Position numbers and translations under genes: made by a program. From a virus, in IMG/VR virus record IMGVR_UViG_3300031754_000219, positions 1-22,692 of that record: DNA of 22,692 nt; one strand, given 5' to 3'. A model generated the notes under the pieces. That model made no database searches and was not told where the DNA came from. It saw only the letters and a program-made list of their open reading frames with translations. This document shows, piece by piece, positions 7,061-12,536 of this stretch (its first letter is position 1; each line of letters opens with the position of its first letter).

Positions 7061-8008
7061 TTTCATTCCTAATTTCCATCCATCAGGGAGTGGGAGATCA
7101 CGACGAAGACGTTTATTGATTATGCTATTGTTGATCCAGATTAAAGCACTGGATGCTTTGCTTTTTCTTTCTTTCATGCCTGGTCTGGCGTTTATCTCTG
7201 CGGCCATTTTACTTGTAGCTGCACGTTGCGCTGGATCTTCATAACGTCGCTTTGCTCCTAGTGATTGGTTTAATTTCACTTCCGGTCTCATAAATGCTAT
7301 GTTAATTGCTTCGATTCTCTTCGCTCGTGATTCATTATCTGACCATTGAGTTTTAGTTATCTTTGCAATTCTGGATCGTGTTTCCGCAGTGCGTATTTTC
7401 CCAGTGTTACTCTTAGATATTTTCGATCTTGTTTCTACATTTGGAGGCTTTCTGTTTTTGGCCGATATACTCATTCGCGCCTTAGAGTCTAGAGAACGTG
7501 GGCGTCTGAGATTTGGATTAGCTTTCATCGATGAGATTGCGCGATTACGATATTCTGGATCACTCCATCGTTTCTTCATTATTTCGGTCAATTTAGCGCG
7601 TCGTTGGTCATTCCATGTATTTTGTAAGATAGCACTAAATAGTGGACCATACGGTCCAACACGTCCACATGCTTCTATTACATTATATCCCCATTTGATT
7701 GTATCAAATGTTTTTATCAAATCAACTTCTATACGTAATAGTAACTCTGGTTCGTAGTTAGTCATATAATATAATGGAATAATAATAAATGATTTTGATC
7801 TGTATTTCTTGATAGCGTTTCTAAGTTTAGATGGACTGCCAGATCTAGCGTGTGACGTTAATCTATTTTGGAGGTTTTCGCTAATACCGATGTATCCTTT
7901 ACCGTTGATCATATTCCATATCATGTATGCGCCCGGTCTCGGTATGGGTAAGTTGACAGGATTTGCCATGAATGATTTCCATATTACGAAATTATTATTA
8001 TTACTCAT
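7052..8008 (-). CDS. GIY-YIG homing endonuclease with NUMOD-type repeats
   Basis: This is 318 residues from ATG 8008. A TTG at 8035 would add nine residues, but AAAGGA at 8016-8021 is correctly spaced for the ATG. The GIY-YIG nuclease domain occupies residues 24-115: GAY at 26-28, YIG at 39-41, catalytic Arg49 (LQNRL) and metal-binding Glu94 (RIEVDLIKTF), closing with WGYNVIEACG. Residues 150-300 hold Arg/Lys/Ser-rich DNA-binding repeats of the NUMOD3 type (SKSNTGKIRTAETRSRIAK). The C-terminus (WINNSIINKRL, then LPDGWKLG) is a short motif seen in phage endonucleases. The gene is much richer in A and T than its surroundings and antisense to the late genes, so it was acquired from elsewhere. 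Confidence 0.9.
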   Translation of the reverse strand: MSNNNNFVIWKSFMANPVNLPIPRPGAYMIWNMINGKGYIGISENLQNRLTSHARSGSPSKLRNAIKKYRSKSFIIIPLYYMTNYEPELLLRIEVDLIKTFDTIKWGYNVIEACGRVGPYGPLFSAILQNTWNDQRRAKLTEIMKKRWSDPEYRNRAISSMKANPNLRRPRSLDSKARMSISAKNRKPPNVETRSKISKSNTGKIRTAETRSRIAKITKTQWSDNESRAKRIEAINIAFMRPEVKLNQSLGAKRRYEDPAQRAATSKMAAEINARPGMKERKSKASSALIWINNSIINKRLRRDLPLPDGWKLGMKSR

Positions 8009-8077
8009 TTGATATTCCTTTAGTAAGATGATCAAACGGCACTATATACTTAAATAACTATTTTTGATACATAAATT
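8009..8077. promoter_or_regulatory. AT-rich leader between the endonuclease and hub genes
   Basis: These 69 bases are almost entirely A and T. On the minus strand they contain the endonuclease ribosome binding site (AAAGGA, 8016-8021) and TATATA-like stretches near 8043-8050 that could serve as a promoter, though I see no convincing -35 element. On the plus strand there is no Shine-Dalgarno sequence before the hub ATG at 8078, and an in-frame TAA lies just upstream at 8072. The stretch looks like part of the inserted endonuclease element. Confidence 0.4.
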
Positions 8078-9085
8078 ATGCGCCCCGACCCGTCCGGCCA
8101 GGTGGCCAGCTTCCTCGCGTCGAACCGATCGTTCGTCGTCGCCGATTTGTGGGGCTTTCGCACGGTCTACGGCGAGTACCTTTCCTTTTCGGGATACACC
8201 ATACCGTTCACCCTGGGGCCGTCGCTCTTCGATCAGCACTCGATATGGAGTGGGTCGCCTACTCCGGTGGTGTTTGGCCTCGGTCCGCGGTTCGGCCGCA
8301 CCAAGACCGCGGTCAAGGTCGGGCTGGCGGTCGAGACCCTCGACCTGGCGGTGTACGCTGGTCCGTCGGACTCGGTCGGCGGGCTCTCGTGGCAGGCTGC
8401 GTTCTTCAACGGTGTGTTTGACCTCGCGACCGTGGAGCTGGGTCGCCTCGTCTGCTCCACCACGCCGGGTGCGGGGATAACCGGCATCGTCGGCTACGTG
8501 GTGTGGTTCCAGGGCCTCGTCGGCGACGTCGAGGTGGGCCGCACGACGATCGCGGTGAAGGTGAACTCGACCACGACGCTGATGACGGCCCAGTACCCGC
8601 GCCGCGTCTGGCAGCACACGTGCAGCCACGTGTTCGGCGACGCCATGTGCCAGTTCGACCGCCAGTCGATGGCCGTGACGGTCCAGGCGCAGGCGCCCGT
8701 GATGGCCCAGACGACGATCACGACGGGATTCAACCCGAACCCGTCGAACCTCTACGACCTTGGCACGATCGTAGGGCTCTCCGGTGGCAACGCCGGGATC
8801 AAGCGCACCGTGAGCAACGCCGAGGGCGGCGTCGTCAACTTCACCGCGCCGTTCATCTATACGATCCAGCCCGGGGACTACTTCTCGCTGCTGCCGGGGT
8901 GCGACCACACGCTGAGCGCCTGCCAGAATTACTTCAACAACCTGGGGCACTTCGGTGGACAGCCGTACATCCCGCAGAGTGAATTCGCCATCGCGCTGCT
9001 CGCCGCCGCCTGGCTCGGATCGTTCCTTCAGCACTTTGGTAGTACTATCTTCCATTCAATAGGCTCGTCGCTTGGCCTGTGCTGA
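8078..9085 (+). CDS. Tail hub protein, DUF2163 / RcGTA gp13-like (lambda gpL-like)
   Basis: This is 335 residues from ATG 8078; an in-frame stop at 8072 rules out a longer form. The N-terminal beta domain (residues 1-165) is followed by PRRVWQHTCSHVFGDAMCQFD (residues 174-194) and LLPGCDHTLSACQNYF (271-286), hallmarks of the DUF2163/TIGR02218 family. Cysteines 182, 191, 275 and 282 have the C-x8-C and C-x6-C spacing of the lambda gpL C-terminal domain, which binds a [4Fe-4S] cluster. About 80 residues separate the two pairs, more than in gpL. The protein forms the hub between the distal tail ring and the attachment protein. It overlaps the next gene by 14 bases. Confidence 0.85.
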   Translation: MRPDPSGQVASFLASNRSFVVADLWGFRTVYGEYLSFSGYTIPFTLGPSLFDQHSIWSGSPTPVVFGLGPRFGRTKTAVKVGLAVETLDLAVYAGPSDSVGGLSWQAAFFNGVFDLATVELGRLVCSTTPGAGITGIVGYVVWFQGLVGDVEVGRTTIAVKVNSTTTLMTAQYPRRVWQHTCSHVFGDAMCQFDRQSMAVTVQAQAPVMAQTTITTGFNPNPSNLYDLGTIVGLSGGNAGIKRTVSNAEGGVVNFTAPFIYTIQPGDYFSLLPGCDHTLSACQNYFNNLGHFGGQPYIPQSEFAIALLAAAWLGSFLQHFGSTIFHSIGSSLGLC

Positions 9086-9527
9086 TGTCGCGACCTGTCG
9101 CGAAGCGTTAGTCACTGCGGCCGAAGGTTGGATCAGGACCCCTTACGAGCATGCCCAGCGTCTGCGCGGCGTTGCAGTGGACTGTGTAAATTTGCTCTGT
9201 TCGGTTTATGAGGAGGCTGGGCTCACTAGTCACATCGTGCTGCCCCACTACACGCAAGATTGGATGTTACATAGAAGTGAAGAATTGTTTCTCATGGGTG
9301 TACTGGAGCGGCACCTGCACGAGGTTACCGCACCCCTCGCGGGCGACGTGGCGCTGTTTCGGTACGGGCGCTGCTACTCTCACGGTGCGATCGTGACCCG
9401 CTGGCCGAAGGTGATCCACTCGTTCGCCGGCCTGGGCGGTGTGGTGCGCGGCGACGCGACGCGGCACCCGCTGCTCGACAGGACCGGCCAGCCGCGCGCG
9501 GTCAAGTTTTATTCGATGTTAAGCTAA
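9072..9527 (+). CDS. NlpC/P60-family tail peptidase, RcGTA gp14-like
   Basis: This 151-residue protein reads from TTG 9072, overlapping the hub gene. The catalytic Cys is C38 in GVAVDCVNLL, after the family's TPYEHAQRLRG lead-in. His104 in CYSHGAIVT is the second catalytic residue, and H116 (KVIHSF) completes the usual pattern. GDVALFRYG before His104 is also typical. Such proteins (TIGR02219) sit at the tail tip and cleave peptide stems of peptidoglycan during DNA entry. The single-domain length is normal for this tail-tip form. The gene ends in tandem stops (TAATAA, 9525-9530), which is unusual among its coupled neighbours. Confidence 0.85.
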   Translation: MACADVATCREALVTAAEGWIRTPYEHAQRLRGVAVDCVNLLCSVYEEAGLTSHIVLPHYTQDWMLHRSEELFLMGVLERHLHEVTAPLAGDVALFRYGRCYSHGAIVTRWPKVIHSFAGLGGVVRGDATRHPLLDRTGQPRAVKFYSMLS

Positions 9528-9568
9528 TAAAGACAGGAGCTAAAGCCTCATGAGAAAGGATAGGTAAA

Positions 9569-9609
9569 ACGAATGGCGGGTCAACCCACGCCGTTCGTTT
9601 GACGAACGG
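9569..9609 (+). promoter_or_regulatory. Two mutually exclusive hairpins around a start codon and an in-frame UGA
   Basis: Hairpin A pairs 9569-9580 with 9586-9598 (12 pairs including one T-G wobble, with A9588 bulged); the ATG at 9573-9575 lies in its 5' arm. Hairpin B pairs 9591-9598 (CCGTTCGT) with 9602-9609 (ACGAACGG), eight perfect pairs with loop TTG. Both use 9591-9598, so only one can form at a time. The UGA at 9600-9602 sits in the loop of B, with its A in the first pair. No T-run follows B, so it is not an ordinary terminator. Confidence 0.55.
9573..9602 (+). CDS. Short leader ORF, or true N-terminus of the gp15-like protein before an in-frame UGA
   Basis: ATG 9573 has GGATAGG 8-14 bases upstream as a moderate ribosome binding site and encodes MAGQPTPFV before UGA 9600. 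Reading straight on in the same frame gives RTVNAFDHPSLQGLRYNV and then the annotated start at GTG 9654. MAG...LQGL...YGSPIPV is the expected N-terminal pattern of this attachment-protein family, so these nine codons probably belong to the next gene. Options are UGA readthrough, ribosome hopping, a real nonsense mutation, or a sequencing error. A regulatory leader peptide is also possible. Confidence 0.5.
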   Translation: MAGQPTPFV

Positions 9610-9653
9610 TAAACGCATTTGATCATCCCTCCCTGCAGGGGCTGCGCTACAAC

Positions 9654-10871
9654 GTGGCGCAGTACGGATCGCCCATTCCGGTCCTGTGGGGGACCCACCG
9701 TGTGTCGACGAACCTGTTAGATTACTTCGGATACCACTCGACCGGCAGCGGCAAGGGCGGCGTCACGGGCAGCAAGACCGGGAAATCTGGCAACTACTCG
9801 GCCAACGTGGCGCTTGGGTTCTGCGTGGGTCCAGCCGGGCCGCGGCCGAACAACTCGATATGGCTCGACGCTGGCGTTACCAACACGAATCGGGTACCGC
9901 TTAACTTCTTCGCCGGATACGACGGACAGCCGGCGGACCAGACGTTTCTGTCGTCGTCGCCCAACACTCCGGTGGTCGGGTACTCTGGGCTGTGCTACGC
10001 CACCGCCACCCCGATGCAGTTCGGCCAGGCCGGGGTGCTGCCGAACCTGTCCGTGGAGATCAACGGGTTTCGAACCGGCACGGCGGGCAACAACACCGAG
10101 GTCATTGTCGACGCCAGCCCGGCGCTGATCGTCTACGACATGCTCTACGACCCGCGTGTTGGGATAGGCTTTCCGGGGGTCCCGGCCGACCCTTCACTAT
10201 TCCAGACCTACTGCCAGGCGGCGCTGTTCGGGTTCTCGCTGCTCTGCGACAGGCAGCAGCCAACTTCGCGGTGGATTGAGGAGGTGCTGGAGCTAACCAG
10301 CTCGGCTGTCGTCTGGTCGTCCGGCCGTCTCATGTTCATACCCTACTCCACGGAGCAGCTAGACAACAATGACGCTGTCTACTACCCGAACCTGACGCCG
10401 GTCGCGAACCTTACAGACGACGACTTCATACCGTGGAGCGTCGGCACCTCGCATCAGGTGGGGGAGAAGGACGTGGTGCTGGCGACGCGGAACGACGTGT
10501 CGCAGCTTACCAACTGGCTGACGCTAGAGATAATGTACCGGCCGTATTGGTATGACCCGCTGGTGCAGCCACCGACGTTCGACCAGGCTTCGATCGAGCT
10601 CTACGGCGTGCGCAACATAGCCACGGTGCAGGCCCACGAGGTGTGCACCCAGACGGTCGGCGGCAACGTCGCCTCGACCATGCTGAAGCGCAGGCACACG
10701 CTGCGCCGGACGTACAAGTTCAAGGTCGGGATACGCTGGATGCTGCTGGAGCCCATGGACATAGTCACCATAACTGACCCTACCTACCTGACCCAGTTCA
10801 ACGTGAGGCTGACCGCCGTTGAAGAGGACGAGGGCGGCGTTCTGACGATAACGGCCGAGGACCTGGTGTAG
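9654..10871 (+). CDS. Tail-tip attachment protein, N-terminal part (RcGTA gp15-like / host-specificity type)
   Basis: GTG 9654 gives 405 residues, but conserved-looking coding (LQGLRYN) continues upstream in frame to a UGA at 9600 and beyond it to ATG 9573, so this GTG is probably not the natural start. Features: AQYGSPIPVLWGTHRVSTNLLDY at the N-terminus; a Gly/Ser-rich loop at about residues 25-45; ALIVYDMLYDPRVGIGFP near 160; SRWIEEVLELTSSAVVWSSGRLMFIPYS near 205-232; and a C-terminal MLLEPMDIVTITDP block. This order matches large tail-tip attachment proteins that follow the NlpC peptidase. Its C-terminal half appears to be the next gene. It caps the tail and connects to the fibres. Confidence 0.75.
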   Translation: MAQYGSPIPVLWGTHRVSTNLLDYFGYHSTGSGKGGVTGSKTGKSGNYSANVALGFCVGPAGPRPNNSIWLDAGVTNTNRVPLNFFAGYDGQPADQTFLSSSPNTPVVGYSGLCYATATPMQFGQAGVLPNLSVEINGFRTGTAGNNTEVIVDASPALIVYDMLYDPRVGIGFPGVPADPSLFQTYCQAALFGFSLLCDRQQPTSRWIEEVLELTSSAVVWSSGRLMFIPYSTEQLDNNDAVYYPNLTPVANLTDDDFIPWSVGTSHQVGEKDVVLATRNDVSQLTNWLTLEIMYRPYWYDPLVQPPTFDQASIELYGVRNIATVQAHEVCTQTVGGNVASTMLKRRHTLRRTYKFKVGIRWMLLEPMDIVTITDPTYLTQFNVRLTAVEEDEGGVLTITAEDLV

Positions 10872-10873
10872 CC

Positions 10874-11521
10874 ATGCGCGAGCGGCTGCCTTACGACCGG
10901 CTGGCGCCGGCCTCGCCGACGGCGCCGCCGGTCCTGTTCGAGCCTCCAGGAGCGCTCACGGGCAACCGGCACGAGGTGTGGATCGCTGCGGCTGGTTCGT
11001 CCGGGTGGGGCGGAGCTGAGGTGTGGGTGAGCCTAAACGACCGGAGCTACGACAGGCTTGGCACGATCTGGCGCGGTTGCGTCGTTGGCACCCTCGCCTC
11101 GCCGCTGCCGGCGGCAGCTGAGGATCCCGACACGACTAGCTCATTCCACGTCGACGTGACGCCATCTAATGGTGTGCTTCACCCAGGGCACCCCGACGAC
11201 GCGGACCTCTACACGACGCTCTGCTGGGTGAGCGACGAGCTGATCAGCTACAGCAGGTCGACCCTGGTTGGCCCGCGCCTCTACTGCCTGGACGGCCACC
11301 TGCGCCGCGGCGCCTTCGGGACGCCGGTGAAGCACCACGACGCAGGCCTGCCCTTCGCGCGGCTGAACGCGGCGGTGTTCCGCCACCAGTACCCGGCCCA
11401 CCTGGTGGGCCAGACCATCTACGTCAAACTGCCGGCGATGAACGAGCACTACCAGTGGCTCCAGGGCCTCGACGAGGTTGAGCCCGCTTCCCTGCTACTA
11501 ACCGGCGCGAGCGCGAGGTAG
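10874..11521 (+). CDS. Tail-tip attachment protein, C-terminal part (split gp15-like)
   Basis: This 215-residue protein starts at ATG 10874, two bases after the TAG of the preceding gene and in a different frame. [24 protein letters not shown] (about residues 18-42), [21 protein letters not shown] and the [27 protein letters not shown] stretch (about 120-150) are usually the C-terminal part of the same polypeptide as the upstream gene. The two therefore look like a split of one ancestral attachment protein. The split lies exactly between domains, so both parts may fold and assemble together. No ribosome binding site is obvious, so coupling to the upstream stop is likely. Confidence 0.7.
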   Translation: MRERLPYDRLAPASPTAPPVLFEPPGALTGNRHEVWIAAAGSSGWGGAEVWVSLNDRSYDRLGTIWRGCVVGTLASPLPAAAEDPDTTSSFHVDVTPSNGVLHPGHPDDADLYTTLCWVSDELISYSRSTLVGPRLYCLDGHLRRGAFGTPVKHHDAGLPFARLNAAVFRHQYPAHLVGQTIYVKLPAMNEHYQWLQGLDEVEPASLLLTGASAR

Positions 11522-11522
11522 T

Positions 11523-12536
11523 ATGTCCACTGGCACGTACCTCGCCGGGGCGGTCCTCGTTGGCTACTCCGGGTACACCGGGCCAGCCGGCCCTAACGAC
11601 GTCGACATAACCGGCGTCTACCGGCAGTCCGGCGTGCCGATCACGGCCCTTACCGGCCCCCCGGGGCCAACCGGCACGGGCGGTGGACCGACCGGCCCGC
11701 AGGGCGTTCCTGGTCCGACGGGGCCGAGCATGGGTCCCACTGGCCCAACGTCGACCGTCACCGGCCCCACCGGTGCGACGGGGCCTGCAAGCACCGTCAC
11801 GGGTCCGACTGGCCAGCGCGGGCTCCAGGGCGTTACCGGTTCATCTGGAATTGGATCTACCGGCGCAACAGGTGCAACAGGTGCAACAGGTCCCACGGGA
11901 GCGCTTGGCACTGGCCCCACAGGCGCAACCGGAGCAGTTTCTACCGTCACCGGCCCCGTCGGATTAACGGGCCCCACCGGTTCTATCGGCAGAACCGGTG
12001 CAACGGGACCATCCAGTGGGCCCACGGGTCCCACAGGCGCAACCTCGACCGTCACAGGACCCACCGGTCCACCAGGCACCGGACCTACGGGACCCACTGG
12101 CGCAACCTCGACCGTCACAGGACCCACCGGCCCCACGTCTACGTTCCCTGGCCCTACGGGTCCCACCGGAGCCGCCGGCACGGGCGGGACGATAGGCCCG
12201 ACCGGTGCCACCGGCCGCGCGGGCAGTACCGGCCCTACGGGCTCCTCGATAACCGGTCACGCCACGGCGACCGCTGTGGCCGGAGCAGCGACGCTCAACG
12301 CCTCGGCCGGCCTCGTCACGTCCGAGGCCCTCTCGGGGGCTAGCGTCTACACGCTCACTATAACTAACAGCGTCGTGCTCACGACGTCGGTCGTTTACGT
12401 CACCGCCTACACGGGCAGCTCTATCATCGCCAACATAACGAACATCACACCAGCAGGTGGCAACGTGGCGATAGCGCTAGCGTTCTCCTCTGCGCTCACC
12501 GGCACGGTAAAAGTAGCATTCATGGTGAGTAATTGA
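11523..12536 (+). CDS. Collagen-like tail fibre protein
   Basis: This 337-residue protein starts at ATG 11523, two bases after the previous stop. Residues 1-42 form a short N-terminal attachment segment. Residues 43-243 are dominated by Gly-X-Y triplets, mostly Gly-Pro-Thr and Gly-Ala-Thr, broken by a recurring STVTGPTG-type interruption about every 20-30 residues. Such a segment should form a collagen-like triple helix stabilised without hydroxyproline. Residues 245-337 are beta-rich and lack charged residues ([17 protein letters not shown] ... [11 protein letters not shown]), probably a trimeric C-terminal head that starts helix folding or binds the receptor. The position after the attachment genes and before the spikes supports a fibre. 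Confidence 0.85.
   Translation: MSTGTYLAGAVLVGYSGYTGPAGPNDVDITGVYRQSGVPITALTGPPGPTGTGGGPTGPQGVPGPTGPSMGPTGPTSTVTGPTGATGPASTVTGPTGQRGLQGVTGSSGIGSTGATGATGATGPTGALGTGPTGATGAVSTVTGPVGLTGPTGSIGRTGATGPSSGPTGPTGATSTVTGPTGPPGTGPTGPTGATSTVTGPTGPTSTFPGPTGPTGAAGTGGTIGPTGATGRAGSTGPTGSSITGHATATAVAGAATLNASAGLVTSEALSGASVYTLTITNSVVLTTSVVYVTAYTGSSIIANITNITPAGGNVAIALAFSSALTGTVKVAFMVSN
11862..11888 (+). repeat. Three tandem 9-base units in the collagen-like gene
   Basis: The unit GGYGCAACA occurs three times in a row and encodes Gly-Ala-Thr each time. The near-perfect DNA identity, despite freedom at third positions, suggests recent slippage expansion of the collagen-like stalk. Confidence 0.8.
12036..12067 (+). 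repeat. 32-base direct repeat, copy 1
   Basis: This segment is repeated exactly at 12099-12130, 63 bases (21 codons) downstream in the same frame. It starts GGCGCAACCTCGACC and encodes the [10 protein letters not shown] interruption of the triple helix. The identity indicates a recent in-frame duplication or recombination. Confidence 0.9.
12099..12130 (+). repeat. 32-base direct repeat, copy 2
   Basis: Exact second copy of 12036-12067. The 63-base period keeps the reading frame, so unequal exchange between copies would change stalk length by 21 residues without disrupting the gene. Confidence 0.9.

Noticed and set aside
7389-7757. Plus-strand frame inside the endonuclease region
   Set aside because: The minus strand has a complete GIY-YIG domain with a ribosome binding site; the plus frame has no start signal and no domain.
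8042-9055. 337-codon minus-strand frame opposite the hub gene
   Set aside because: The hub protein has clear family motifs. The antisense product is Arg/Val/His-rich low-quality sequence without any domain.
9600-9602. Selenocysteine or genome-wide UGA reassignment
   Set aside because: No stem-loop at SECIS distance after the UGA, and TGA is the normal stop at many overlapping gene junctions in the window.
9591-9609. Intrinsic terminator after the NlpC/P60 gene
   Set aside because: The stem is short, the loop has three bases, and no T-run follows.
11618-12211. Minus-strand 197-codon Val-Gly-Pro repeat frame
   Set aside because: Mirror image of the collagen-like repeats on the plus strand; the plus frame has a proper start, a C-terminal head and correct neighbours.
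11862-12255. CRISPR-like or satellite array
   Set aside because: The repeats are in frame, encode Gly-X-Y triplets and vary at third positions; they are coding repeats of a fibre.
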